Positions 6,726-14,963 are shown, counted from the stretch's first letter. The stretch: 35,419 nucleotides of DNA from Alphaproteobacteria bacterium (GCA_017962125.1 JAGCVZ010000005.1:1-35419); one strand, 5' to 3'. Notes: generated by a model from the sequence alone, not told the origin. Program-made: numbers and translations.

Positions 6726-7181
6726 ATGAAAAATGAATCAGGACGATCACTTATTGAAATCATTGGTGTTTTAGCTATAACCGCGGTTATGACAGCAAGC
6801 GCAGTGGCAATTTATAATTCTGTACGTCATAATCAAAAAAATACGATTGCGGCCGCAGCCTTACGCGAATTAGCCAAAGACATAAATATGTTAATGGGTA
6901 TGCGGGGCGATTACAGTGGAATATCGGTGGATTACTTGGTCAAAGCGGGTGCGCTGGCAAGCCCAGAAGCACCAGTTGGAAAAAGTTGGAATATCGAAGT
7001 TGGTCTTGATAGAACAACTTTTGTAATAACTCTCTACGGATTAACGCACAGTGAATGTGATTTCTTTGCTGCCGCTATGCCGGCATGGGCGAAAGATATG
7101 TATATAAACGGGTATCGTGCTGTGGAAGTTATAAATTGTTTTTCAGGTGGTGAAAACAACATATCTTTTACAGGAATGTAA
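6726..7181 (+). CDS. Type IV pilin-like protein (PilS-like)
   Basis: The 151-residue protein has a class-III signal: a short leader MKNESG, then the prepilin peptidase site G|RSLIE with Glu at mature position +5, then a hydrophobic helix (IIGVLAITAVMTASAVAIY). After cleavage such proteins assemble through this helix into pili or pseudopili. The globular part carries two cysteines (SECDFF and INCFSGG), a spacing that could form the C-terminal disulphide loop seen in type IVb pilins. It follows dnaX with SD AGGGGGA and is followed after one base by an OmpA-type lipoprotein. No pilus assembly genes lie nearby. Called from the N-terminus only; the exact subfamily is uncertain. Confidence 0.75.
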   Translation: MKNESGRSLIEIIGVLAITAVMTASAVAIYNSVRHNQKNTIAAAALRELAKDINMLMGMRGDYSGISVDYLVKAGALASPEAPVGKSWNIEVGLDRTTFVITLYGLTHSECDFFAAAMPAWAKDMYINGYRAVEVINCFSGGENNISFTGM

Positions 7182-7182
7182 T

Positions 7183-7863
7183 ATGCAAAAATTTTTGTCC
7201 GCAATTTTTATAACGTGTTTAATGGTTGCAGGATGTGTAGCGTATAAAAGTCCAGAACGGTCCACATGGTCAAACTATTTGCGCGGCGCGAGTTTTACAG
7301 ATATGACCGAAAGTGCGCGAACCGCGAAAAAACCTATATTCCAAGGCTCCGGTGGCAAGACTGTATCCGAGACCATAGAACAAAGTGCAGAAATGGAATA
7401 CGGCGATCATACACAAAATGAAACAGCGATGTATATTGGTTATATGTCTGAACTTGAAACGGCACTTTACGATACTTTGCGCCGTCCAGGATTATCTGTT
7501 CAACGCGCTGGTACAGATGTTCTTGTTATCTTGGTCCGTGATGCGATAATGGAATTAAATGCACCAGAGATATCCGCAGATGGTGATGATAATTTATCAA
7601 TGATTGCAAAGATTCTTAGAAAATATAATGCAACATTTATCGAAATTGCGGGGTATACAGATTCTATGCGTGATGCTAATGCGGCACGCGCATTTTCATT
7701 GGATATGGCGGAACGTGTAGCGGTTTATTTGACACAACACGGTATAAAAACTTCGCGCATGTTCATTGTTGGACGGGGCGCGGCGCGACCGATTGCGGCT
7801 CAAGATGAATGGGGGCGACTTGCTAATCGTCGCGTTGAAATAAGAATCTCTCCCGTTAGATAA
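7183..7863 (+). CDS. OmpA-domain lipoprotein
   Basis: The start at 7183 gives MQKFLSAIFITCLMVAGC, a lipoprotein signal with lipobox MVAGC (Cys18); an earlier in-frame start at 7147 would spoil this. The C-terminal half is an OmpA-like peptidoglycan-binding domain. Its marks are the IEIAGYTDSM segment, the NAARAFSLDMAERVAVYL helix (NxxLSxxRAxxV-like), the GRGAARPIA loop and the closing NRRVEIRI, which includes the peptidoglycan-contacting Arg. The protein should sit in the outer membrane and tether it to peptidoglycan. The preceding pilin-like gene ends one base before it, and an AGGAAT site lies within that gene's last codons. The two are likely co-translated, which hints at an envelope-anchoring role for the pilin-like protein. 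Confidence 0.85.
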   Translation: MQKFLSAIFITCLMVAGCVAYKSPERSTWSNYLRGASFTDMTESARTAKKPIFQGSGGKTVSETIEQSAEMEYGDHTQNETAMYIGYMSELETALYDTLRRPGLSVQRAGTDVLVILVRDAIMELNAPEISADGDDNLSMIAKILRKYNATFIEIAGYTDSMRDANAARAFSLDMAERVAVYLTQHGIKTSRMFIVGRGAARPIAAQDEWGRLANRRVEIRISPVR

Positions 7864-7940
7864 AAAATAATAAATTTGTCTTTTATTTTTAACTTTTTGT
7901 TGTTATAGTCACTTTGTCAACAAAAACAAAAGGAAGAAAA

Positions 7941-8609
7941 ATGGTGAAAACAAATAACCCAGCCGGGGAAACGGCAACAAGAAAGTATGTTAAATTTGGT
8001 GTTATAACGGCTATCGTAATTGCTGTTGCGGTGATTGGTCTCTTTACGATAAAGGCGTTTTCAAATAAAACGGTTAGCACAGAAGCCGCAATCGAAGGTA
8101 TTTCGTCTGAAGCGGTGTCCGGTGGCGATTTGCGTATGGCTGTTGTCCGTATGGATGCGATTCAGAACGAGGCAAAGGCCTTGCAAAATTTGCGTAAACA
8201 ACGCGAAAATTACGAAACTAAATTGCGTGATGAATTGACCAAAGAACAAAAAGCTTTGGAAAAAGAAAAGGCAGAAATTGAAAAATCGCAAGATGTGCTG
8301 TCCCAGGAAGCTTTGCAACGTCGTGTTGTCGAATATCAAGGCAAGGTAACAAAATTGCAACGCGATTTGACTGAACGCGCACAATCTGTGGATGCTGCAT
8401 TCCAAAAGGCTTTGGTTGAAATCCAAGAAAAGCACCTTGATCCGATTATTGAAGCGATTATTGCGAAAAAGAATTTGTCTTTGGTGATTGATGGTCGCTT
8501 CGCACGTACAGGTGGTAATATCGAGAATCTTGATATCACAGCGGATGTTATCAACGCGTTGGATAAAAAAGTTTCAAACGTAAAAATGGATACTCCGAAA
8601 GGTTTTTAG
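7941..8609 (+). CDS. skp: Skp/OmpH-family periplasmic chaperone, membrane-anchored form
   Basis: The ATG at 7941 follows AAAGGAAGAAAA. The 222-residue product has a basic N-terminus and one hydrophobic segment (about 18-39, FGVITAIVIAVAVIGLFTI). A conserved beginning VVRMDAIQNEAKAL leads into a long coiled coil rich in Lys, Glu and Gln (about 75-150), then a closing part with LSLVIDGRF and ITADVINALD. This is the Skp/OmpH pattern: holdases that carry unfolded outer-membrane proteins to the BAM complex. The N-terminal segment has no obvious signal peptidase site, so the protein may stay anchored. It precedes lpxD and fabZ as in the classic bamA-skp-lpxD-fabZ order, but bamA is not upstream. 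Confidence 0.85.
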   Translation: MVKTNNPAGETATRKYVKFGVITAIVIAVAVIGLFTIKAFSNKTVSTEAAIEGISSEAVSGGDLRMAVVRMDAIQNEAKALQNLRKQRENYETKLRDELTKEQKALEKEKAEIEKSQDVLSQEALQRRVVEYQGKVTKLQRDLTERAQSVDAAFQKALVEIQEKHLDPIIEAIIAKKNLSLVIDGRFARTGGNIENLDITADVINALDKKVSNVKMDTPKGF

Positions 8610-8623
8610 TGATAAGTGTTAGT
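8607..8623 (+). repeat. Stop-codon repeat TAG-TGA-TAA, copy 1
   Basis: tagtgataagtgttagt, identical to 34369-34385. In both places it begins with the stop codon of the gene and supplies three successive in-frame stops. Confidence 0.85.
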
Positions 8624-8637
8624 TATTAGCGATTGGG

Positions 8638-8664
8638 AAACCGGCGATAACATCGCCGGTTTTT
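8638..8664 (+). terminator. Terminator after skp
   Basis: Perfect stem aaccggcgat / atcgccggtt (8639-8648 with 8652-8661) with a three-base loop and a T-run at 8660-8664. Confidence 0.85.
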
Positions 8665-8714
8665 CATGTTGCCGACTGGCCATTAATTTCTCTTTTCTTT
8701 TCTAAAATTTAGGT

Positions 8715-8720
8715 TATAAT
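8715..8720 (+). promoter_or_regulatory. -10 element of lpxD
   Basis: A perfect TATAAT that ends only six bases before the ATG at 8727, so the transcript would start at or next to the start codon. No good -35 box is seen; the region upstream is T-rich. Confidence 0.55.
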
Positions 8721-8726
8721 GCCTGC

Positions 8727-9770
8727 ATGTTGAAAATAATTAAATCTTTGATGATGCCACGTGCAACAAAAATAACCGCCGGTGAATTAGCGAAAATGTT
8801 CAACCTTGAACTGCGTGGAAATCCGGAAACCGTTATATCGGGTATTGCGCCTATTGCGGATGCGCGTCCTGGTCAAATTGCGTTTTATTCGACCGAGCAA
8901 AACAGTAATGCGTTCAAAATCTTACCTATATCTGTTTTAGAAAATACGCGCGCCAGTGTGATTCTATTACAGCCCGAAACTGTATCGCATGCGCCATCGG
9001 GGGCAACGCTTTTGGTATGTGATAGCCCGCGCGGTGAAATTGTAAAAATACTTGGTGTGATTTATCGTGAACCGCCACGTCGTGGGATATCGGGTGATGC
9101 GCATGTTGAACGCGGTGTATTTTTTCGTAATCGGCGCAGTGTTTATGTCGGGCAATTTGCAACCATTGAGCGCGGTGCGGTTATTGAACCCGATGTAAAG
9201 ATATATCCAAATGCCTATATTGGTCGTAACGTAACGATTGGTCGCGGCACAGTTATTCATTCTGGTGCGCACATTGAAAACGCAACAATTGGCGCGGATT
9301 GCGTAATCCACAATGGTGCATCAATTGGCAAGGACGGTTTTGGCTATACGCGTCAAGACGGTCACAATGTCTTTATTCCGCATGTTGGTCGTGTGATTAT
9401 AGGTAATCGTGTATCGATTGGTGCAAATTCCTGTGTCGACCGCGGTGCGCTTACTGATACAATGATTGGCGATGGGACCAAGGTTGATAACCTTTGCCAA
9501 ATTGCACACGGCGTTGTTGTTGGGTGTGAATGCTTTTTGGCGTCGGGTGTTGGCATTGCGGGTGGTGTTAAAATCGGCGACCGTGTATTACTTGCAGGAC
9601 ACGTAGGAATCGCAAATGGGGTGAAAATTGGCAATGATGCGGAGGTTGGCGCGAACAGTGGCGTTTTCCGGGATATTCCGGACGGTGGTCGTCATATGGG
9701 TTATCCGGCGATGCCAGGGACGGAATTCTTGCGTCATTATGCGTGGGTGAAAAAACATTTGAACGATTAA
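8727..9770 (+). CDS. lpxD: UDP-3-O-acylglucosamine N-acyltransferase
   Basis: LpxD adds the second, N-linked acyl chain in lipid A synthesis, using acyl-ACP in the cytoplasm. The N-terminal uridine-binding domain reads TAGELAKMFNLELRGNPE ... ISGIAPIADARPGQIAFY. From about residue 115 onward comes the left-handed beta-helix of hexapeptide repeats (IGRNVTIGRGTVIHSGAHIE and so on). It includes CQIAHGVVVG, with the histidine that serves as general base in the family. Length 347 is normal. The ATG at 8727 would give a nearly leaderless mRNA; ATGs at 8748 and 8751 are alternatives, but none has a clear SD. An NDP-type ending (VKKHLND) closes the frame. fabZ follows 18 bases later. Confidence 0.94.
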   Translation: MLKIIKSLMMPRATKITAGELAKMFNLELRGNPETVISGIAPIADARPGQIAFYSTEQNSNAFKILPISVLENTRASVILLQPETVSHAPSGATLLVCDSPRGEIVKILGVIYREPPRRGISGDAHVERGVFFRNRRSVYVGQFATIERGAVIEPDVKIYPNAYIGRNVTIGRGTVIHSGAHIENATIGADCVIHNGASIGKDGFGYTRQDGHNVFIPHVGRVIIGNRVSIGANSCVDRGALTDTMIGDGTKVDNLCQIAHGVVVGCECFLASGVGIAGGVKIGDRVLLAGHVGIANGVKIGNDAEVGANSGVFRDIPDGGRHMGYPAMPGTEFLRHYAWVKKHLND

Positions 9771-9788
9771 AATCAAAAGGAAACGAAA

Positions 9789-10229
9789 ATGGTTGATGCA
9801 ACGGGTATAGAACGCGTAATTCCGCACCGCGGGCACATGCGACTGATTGATGAAATTCGTGAATTTACGGATAGAACTGCGACAGGTATAAAGTACGTGC
9901 GTGACGATGAATTCTGGTGCGCGGGCCATTTCCCGGCGAAGTCGATCATGCCCGGCGTTTTGATAGTAGAGGCCTTGGCGCAAACCGCGTGCTTTACAAT
10001 ACTGAACGCAATCGGCAATAACGGTGGTAAAGCATTGGGATATTTTGTAACAATCGAAAACGCAAAGTTCACACATATGGTTGTGCCCGGCGATGTATTG
10101 GAATTAAAGATAGAAGAAGTTGGCGCGAAAATGAAACTGCACAAGTTTCTTGGAAATGCGTTTGTTAACGGCAAACGTGTGGCAACGGCAACCTTTTCCG
10201 CCATGTTGGACAACGACCCACAGTTTTAG
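9789..10229 (+). CDS. fabZ: 3-hydroxyacyl-ACP dehydratase FabZ
   Basis: FabZ removes water from 3-hydroxyacyl-ACP in fatty acid elongation. This 146-residue protein has the usual length and active-site residues: the catalytic His in GHFPAKSIMPG and the Glu in GVLIVEALAQTA, preceded by IPHRGHMRLID. The ATG at 9789 has AAAAGGAAACG before it. It forms a pair with lpxD, as in many Gram-negative bacteria. Its substrate 3-hydroxyacyl-ACP is shared with lipid A synthesis, so the pairing balances the two pathways. lpxA, which normally follows, is not here; instead a convergent transporter gene follows. Confidence 0.95.
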   Translation: MVDATGIERVIPHRGHMRLIDEIREFTDRTATGIKYVRDDEFWCAGHFPAKSIMPGVLIVEALAQTACFTILNAIGNNGGKALGYFVTIENAKFTHMVVPGDVLELKIEEVGAKMKLHKFLGNAFVNGKRVATATFSAMLDNDPQF

Positions 10230-10261
10230 TGATTTTGTTATCATAACAAGAATTAAATAAA

Positions 10262-10290
10262 ACAAAAAACCGCCCGCATTTCGCGGGCGG
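10262..10290 (-). terminator. Terminator of the VIT-like gene
   Basis: Stem ccgcccgc / gcgggcgg (10270-10277 with 10283-10290). On the minus strand it is followed by a run of T residues. It lies between the convergent ends of fabZ and the transporter gene and may serve both. Confidence 0.85.
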
Positions 10291-10303
10291 GGGTAAATTT
10301 TAG

Positions 10304-10792
10304 CTAAATCGTTATTCCTAAAAACACTTTTGCGCCTTCGCCGATTAAAAACGCGGCGAAAGTTACCAAAAAACACACTGACAGCATTTCTATGAACGCC
10401 GGCCAGAATTTTTGCGCACTTAGTTTCGATTTCAAAAAATTGAAAAAGAAAATTATCGCGACCGCCACGACATAACTCATTATTGTTGCGATTACCGTAT
10501 TTGCTGTAAACACGAACGGCATCAGCAACATTCCTGCTGTTGCGACATATGTGCCACCTGTCATTGCTCCGCGTGTTGCCGCATCGCGCGCATTTCCTCC
10601 CGCCTTTTGCGAAAGATATTCTGATGCCAGCATTGAAAGTCCCGCCGATACTGCGGCAATTGTCCCGGTCAGCACGATGATATATTGTGTCGCGTCCGCG
10701 AACGCCAGTCCCACAACCAACCCCAGCGTTGAAACCAACGCATCATGCATCCCCAGTACCAACGACGACCAAAAAGAATCTTGCGTTTGCAT
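10304..10792 (-). CDS. VIT1/CCC1-family membrane transporter (iron/manganese type)
   Basis: With the start at 10792 the protein has 162 residues, beginning MQTQDSFWSSLVLGMHDAL. The opening GMHDALVSTLGLVVGLAFA matches the start of the VIT1/CCC1 family (G-x-x-D-G/A-x-V-S-T/x-G). A Glu-containing helix (LSMLASEYLSQKA) is at the usual place, and further hydrophobic segments follow near residues 75-95, 95-120 and 135-155. Family members move Fe2+ or Mn2+ across membranes; the bacterial substrate here is not known. A longer ORF upstream (to 10834) would run through a terminator hairpin, so it was not used. No clear SD is seen before 10792. The family's usual cytoplasmic metal-binding insertion is very short or absent. 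Confidence 0.75.
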   Translation of the reverse strand: MQTQDSFWSSLVLGMHDALVSTLGLVVGLAFADATQYIIVLTGTIAAVSAGLSMLASEYLSQKAGGNARDAATRGAMTGGTYVATAGMLLMPFVFTANTVIATIMSYVVAVAIIFFFNFLKSKLSAQKFWPAFIEMLSVCFLVTFAAFLIGEGAKVFLGITI

Positions 10793-10794
10793 AG

Positions 10795-10823
10795 CAAAAA
10801 AAATATACCCCGGTTTTCCGGGG
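10795..10823 (-). terminator. Terminator after the LpoB-like gene
   Basis: ccccgg / ccgggg stem (10808-10813 with 10818-10823) with a tttt loop, followed on the minus strand by tatatttttttt. It ends the virD4-lipoprotein-lpoB unit just before the VIT-like start codon. Confidence 0.8.
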
Positions 10824-10849
10824 CAAATATACAAGATTCAATTCATATT

Positions 10850-11467
10850 TTACCATGTTGGTGCATGGTCGCCTTCTTTGATAATTGGGCGTTCGTCTTC
10901 CCATACCGAAAGTCCGGTTTTAATATCGGTAAGTGTCATTTGCAAATAGTATTCTACGCGTGTATCAACCGACGAAAACCAACCTGATTGCAATTTCATA
11001 TTACGTTGAATCATCTTGCCTGAAAGCGACATGTTCGGCGCAACCAGCGTTCCTTTTGATACAATTGTTGATTGGTCGTATTCATCATCGCTGCGTGCTG
11101 CACGCACCGCATAGGTCGATGTATCTTCGGCATAATCGTTATTTTCAAATGCGGTTGAAACCTGGGCCCGACCGGAATTGATAAGTGTCATACGAATCTT
11201 TTTTACCAATATATCAGTGTCGAACCGTTGCATAGTATCATTTTTAATTTCACCGATTCCAATCACAGGATTTTTTACGCGTGCGAATGCACCGCTAGCC
11301 AACATGGATTTTGTCATATCTTCTGCGGTTTTTGTCCAGTCGCGATATTCTAATTCCATGACATTCTGCATTTCTGCAACTTCACGTTCGTCGTTCAAAT
11401 CTACAACGCGCACTTCGCCACACCCAATTAGAGCAGCACACAGTGCAAAAGGTAAAAGTCTTTTCAT
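10850..11467 (-). CDS. lpoB: LpoB-like lipoprotein (penicillin-binding protein activator)
   Basis: The 205-residue protein has a lipoprotein signal (MKRLLPFALCAALIGC, Cys16). Its body matches the LpoB family. Features are the DWTKTAEDMTKSML segment, PVIGIGEIKNDTMQRFDTD (the family's 'xIGxxxNxTxxxIDTD' region), RMTLINSGRAQVS, and a closing YYLQMTLTDIKTGLSVWEDE. LpoB is an outer-membrane lipoprotein that reaches through the peptidoglycan and stimulates the synthase PBP1B in enterobacteria; the partner here is unknown. It is the last gene of a minus-strand unit, 14 bases after a larger lipoprotein gene, with GGGGGAA as ribosome binding site. Confidence 0.82.
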   Translation of the reverse strand: MKRLLPFALCAALIGCGEVRVVDLNDEREVAEMQNVMELEYRDWTKTAEDMTKSMLASGAFARVKNPVIGIGEIKNDTMQRFDTDILVKKIRMTLINSGRAQVSTAFENNDYAEDTSTYAVRAARSDDEYDQSTIVSKGTLVAPNMSLSGKMIQRNMKLQSGWFSSVDTRVEYYLQMTLTDIKTGLSVWEDERPIIKEGDHAPTW

Positions 11468-11481
11468 ATTTTCCCCCTTGG

Positions 11482-12699
11482 TTATTTGGTTTTCATTACT
11501 TTTATATCTTGCCGGCTGTCCGCCAATCGAACATAGACTAAATGATTACCCGACCCCGGCACTTTTATATTTGCTATAACATTACCATGTGACCGCAATT
11601 CAATCAAGCCATTATTAGTCACGCGCAAGACCGAAATCGTCTTTGGTAATGTCGCCCATGTTCTAACTTCTGCATTAGTTGTCGATTCAGAATAAATCAA
11701 CGACAACAACCCAAGAATCGGTGCTGCATCAGAATTAGAATTAAACATTGTTGCTGTGAGTGTCGCGCGTCCTGCTGCGGACGCAACTGCACGCAGAACT
11801 TCATTAGTGTGATATTCATTGTATTCCGTCATAAACATTGCATCAACATTTGCTATTTCTTGGGCGCCATCAATCTTTGATGTGCCACCCAATAAAATCG
11901 GTTGCGATGTCGCAATTGTCACCCACGACAAACCGCCCTCTATAAAGATTGGCAAACTAGCACGTTGTTCGGTCAATTTTGGTGCAAATCCATCTTCAAT
12001 AAAAACCCAAACAGTGTTTTGAGGTCTCTGTTTAGTGCGCGCCAAATCTAAATCATCTGCAACAAATTTGTTTCCTGGCACCATACCATGCGTACGAGAC
12101 AGGTAGGTTGTTGCGTCCGAAAAATCGCCCGCGGTCAAAAAGTAAATGCCTGATAAATACATCAGTGCTGGATTCATAATATCGCGATATGCCACCCATT
12201 GGTCAATTTTATCCCTGATTTCCGTATGCTGTGCAAGTTCGTCCTTGGTTGATTCAATCAATTTTTTGTATTCAATAGACATGTCTTGTTGTCGCGCATA
12301 GGATTGATTGATAATCACGCGCGCATCATTCCAACGACCTTCTGCAATCGCCGCCCAAAGTTGATAATAAGACACAAACAACGTATCCATCATAAATGGC
12401 CTATAATCATTTGCGTTAGCGCCAAACGCAAAGTTTGCCGCTTCGCGCCATATATCCCCAGATGTCACATCTTTGTTTTTCTGATTAAATTCTTCATACA
12501 ATGCATCTGAACCGGCAATATCACCATTATGAAACTTTTTGTCAGCATTGATTAACAGCCCCAAGTTCCCATTGTTATCCAGTTGTGTTTCTGTGGCGGT
12601 CATATAAGTTCCGCGCACAGAATCAAGCCGCGATTCTACAGTTGCACTGCACGCGGAAAGCAAAATACCGATAATTAAAAATTGTAATAGTTTAAACAT
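11482..12699 (-). CDS. COG3014-like envelope lipoprotein
   Basis: The 405-residue product starts MFKLLQFLIIGILLSACS, a lipoprotein signal with Cys17. The body begins with a helical, TPR-like region (NADKKFHNGDIAGSDALYEE; LMYLSGIYFLTAGDFSDATTYL) and continues with VWVFIEDGFAPKLTEQR, LPIF and a late TWATLPKTISVLRV-NNGLIELR segment. These features agree with the COG3014 family, which is often encoded next to LpoB in other Proteobacteria; the assignment is from memory. Its start lies five bases after the stop of the VirD4-like gene and it is followed closely by the LpoB-like gene. All three are therefore probably co-transcribed. Likely role: peptidoglycan synthesis or outer-membrane anchoring. 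Confidence 0.75.
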   Translation of the reverse strand: MFKLLQFLIIGILLSACSATVESRLDSVRGTYMTATETQLDNNGNLGLLINADKKFHNGDIAGSDALYEEFNQKNKDVTSGDIWREAANFAFGANANDYRPFMMDTLFVSYYQLWAAIAEGRWNDARVIINQSYARQQDMSIEYKKLIESTKDELAQHTEIRDKIDQWVAYRDIMNPALMYLSGIYFLTAGDFSDATTYLSRTHGMVPGNKFVADDLDLARTKQRPQNTVWVFIEDGFAPKLTEQRASLPIFIEGGLSWVTIATSQPILLGGTSKIDGAQEIANVDAMFMTEYNEYHTNEVLRAVASAAGRATLTATMFNSNSDAAPILGLLSLIYSESTTNAEVRTWATLPKTISVLRVTNNGLIELRSHGNVIANIKVPGSGNHLVYVRLADSRQDIKVMKTK

Positions 12700-12704
12700 G
12701 TTCC

Positions 12705-14963
12705 CTATTTTACCACGGGCGCCAATTCTTTCAATTCATTTGTTTGCGGATTATAGTACCGCGGGTTACCGTTATATTCCAAGATTGCATGGTGCATCGG
12801 TATAAGGAATTCAGGTAATGGTGATGATCGTCCCATTTTCATATATTCAACCATGGTTGGGTCACTAAATGCCATACGCATTTCTGCCTTAATCGGTCGT
12901 TGATACCATCCTTCATACAATATGATCGCTTCGGCCGGCTTTCCACCAACTGTAATTTTTAGTTTCATAAGGTCAAATTTACTAAATAATTGTTCTTCTT
13001 TTTTGTTTTTTTCTTCTTTTTCCTTTCCGTCTGGTCCTTTGACCTTTTTCTTTTCGGTTGTTATTTTCATTGGCATCATATTAGCAAAGCGTTCCGCGGT
13101 GTCAGGGTCGTTTTGACGGAAAACAATTTTTGCCGCAGTGGTTGACATAATTGTTGATGCCGCATCTGCACCATATCTTTCTTGAATCTGGTGAATATCC
13201 TGACCAATAAACAGGTATGAAATCTGTTGACTACGACCGACATCGGGTCCTTGGATAACCGCCTGCATCTTTTGCATTTTTGGCATTTCATCAAGCAAGA
13301 ATAACACTGGGTACGGTCCCATCTTTTCACCGCTGCGCCCGACGTGGTCTGGGGGATTGGCAAGCAAGAAATTTGACATAGTTTCAATAAACATTGATGT
13401 AATCGGGTTTAATGCCTTGGCATCAACCATATTAATGGACAGATAAACTGTTACAGGTTTCATTTTTCCGTCACGTGGGTCAATCATTCCGCGCATGTCA
13501 GAGAAATGGAAATCAGAATGACTGGTTCTGTTTCTAACCGCGGCGTTACGGAATATAGCAAGCCCAGTAAGAATTGTTGAAATAATTGACCCACGTTCAG
13601 TCTGTGGCGTATTAGCAAGTTTCGTAAGTTCGGCAACCGCACGGTTTGAGTATGCAAATGCGCGACATTCGGCCACAGCAGATTCCAGCCATTCTTTCAT
13701 TGGGTCTGCCATCATAACCGTTTGATCACCTTGCTTTTGACGCTCTGCCAAATCCGCCGCAACAGCAATTTGTGCTTCGGTAATCCAATCAAGCATCATG
13801 GAAAAAGATGCTTCTTTGCCTAACCATATTTGCGGGATGTGTGCCCAAGTTCCAATATGAACATAATTCATTGCGTTTAATTCGCCGCTTTTGATAAGCC
13901 CCATTGCGGCAAACGCATTTGGGTCATTCACCATCGCAAAATAGTAATCAGACAAAACCGCCGCATCTTCGGCATCAAATGTTCCTGCTTGCAAACGACC
14001 ATAGAAATAATCGTCTGCTTTGGCGCGTTCAATTTTTGATACAATAAATTGAATGAATCCGGCAAGACCTGCGCGCCCAGATTGTGTCCAGTGTGGGTCA
14101 GCACTGCTGCCTACGGCATCTGGAACCAAAACATCACAAATATAATCGACATATAATTCACGTTGTTCAACACTAAACGGTATGTGCCCAGGGGACAAGG
14201 GATTCCACGAAGGATAATAAATACCTTTTTCAGGTTCGTCTTGCCCCGCCCAATTCATGATAAACACCGGGCCAACACGTTCTGAACGGAACCCACTAGA
14301 CTTCTCGTCGATTTCAGGCTTAGGGTCGTTTATAATCATAGATACATTGGTGCATTCAAAAATTGTAGGCAATGCAATAGCCTGTGTTTTACCGGTTCCC
14401 GGAGGAGCCAAACACAAAACCGATAAAGTTTTTGGCAATTTTAATGGTTTCTTTTTGAAATACCCAAGCACCATCATAAAACCATCAAACAAACCCATTT
14501 CTTTGACGTCTTTTTCATTTGCTTCGCGACCAGATTTTTTATCGTATTCGTCTTTACCATTTGGATTAAATTCCTTCTTTAAGGTGTCGTCAACAAGCAA
14601 GTAATATGCCAATACTGGTAACAACGGCAAAATACACGCAAAATCAGGGTGCATAACACAGCGTATAACCCAATACGGAATCTCTGCGATAACCGATAGT
14701 CCAAAACTTTGTAACATATTTGTTAAATATATAGCCATCCAATCGGCAGTTGCCGGCGACCAACCGTACCGCCATAAATGTTCAAACAAAAAAGAAAAAC
14801 AAAACACTAATGCACACACCGACCATACACCAATTGACCATCTTAGTGCCCAAAAAGTTTGTGCCATTGGTGCTTGTTCGTGTTCTTTATAGGCACTGGA
14901 TTTGAAAATATTCAAACCCTTGCTGTCTTTTCCTACAGATAAAATCTTGAACTTTTGAACCAT
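12705..14963 (-). CDS. virD4: VirD4/TraG-family type IV secretion coupling ATPase
   Basis: The 752-residue protein has two N-terminal membrane regions (about 44-63 and 108-124). A P-loop, CLAPPGTGKTQAIALPT (about 184-200), and a Walker B, VLFLLDEMPKMQ (about residue 550), follow. Further VirD4 features are MIINDPKPEI after the P-loop, the SLNMVDA and ETMSNFLL segments, and IGQDIHQIQERYG near the end of the ATPase core. Coupling proteins form a hexamer at the inner membrane and deliver substrates to a type IV secretion channel. A highly charged Lys/Glu insert (about 635-660) is unusual. No virB genes lie in the window, and the next two genes encode LpoB-related lipoproteins. Other members of the secretion apparatus would have to be elsewhere. 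Confidence 0.9.
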   Translation of the reverse strand: MVQKFKILSVGKDSKGLNIFKSSAYKEHEQAPMAQTFWALRWSIGVWSVCALVFCFSFLFEHLWRYGWSPATADWMAIYLTNMLQSFGLSVIAEIPYWVIRCVMHPDFACILPLLPVLAYYLLVDDTLKKEFNPNGKDEYDKKSGREANEKDVKEMGLFDGFMMVLGYFKKKPLKLPKTLSVLCLAPPGTGKTQAIALPTIFECTNVSMIINDPKPEIDEKSSGFRSERVGPVFIMNWAGQDEPEKGIYYPSWNPLSPGHIPFSVEQRELYVDYICDVLVPDAVGSSADPHWTQSGRAGLAGFIQFIVSKIERAKADDYFYGRLQAGTFDAEDAAVLSDYYFAMVNDPNAFAAMGLIKSGELNAMNYVHIGTWAHIPQIWLGKEASFSMMLDWITEAQIAVAADLAERQKQGDQTVMMADPMKEWLESAVAECRAFAYSNRAVAELTKLANTPQTERGSIISTILTGLAIFRNAAVRNRTSHSDFHFSDMRGMIDPRDGKMKPVTVYLSINMVDAKALNPITSMFIETMSNFLLANPPDHVGRSGEKMGPYPVLFLLDEMPKMQKMQAVIQGPDVGRSQQISYLFIGQDIHQIQERYGADAASTIMSTTAAKIVFRQNDPDTAERFANMMPMKITTEKKKVKGPDGKEKEEKNKKEEQLFSKFDLMKLKITVGGKPAEAIILYEGWYQRPIKAEMRMAFSDPTMVEYMKMGRSSPLPEFLIPMHHAILEYNGNPRYYNPQTNELKELAPVVK

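Noticed and set aside
9588..10076. Minus-strand ORF of 162 codons
   Set aside because: It covers the end of lpxD and most of fabZ, both clear genes; its protein looks like an antisense shadow.
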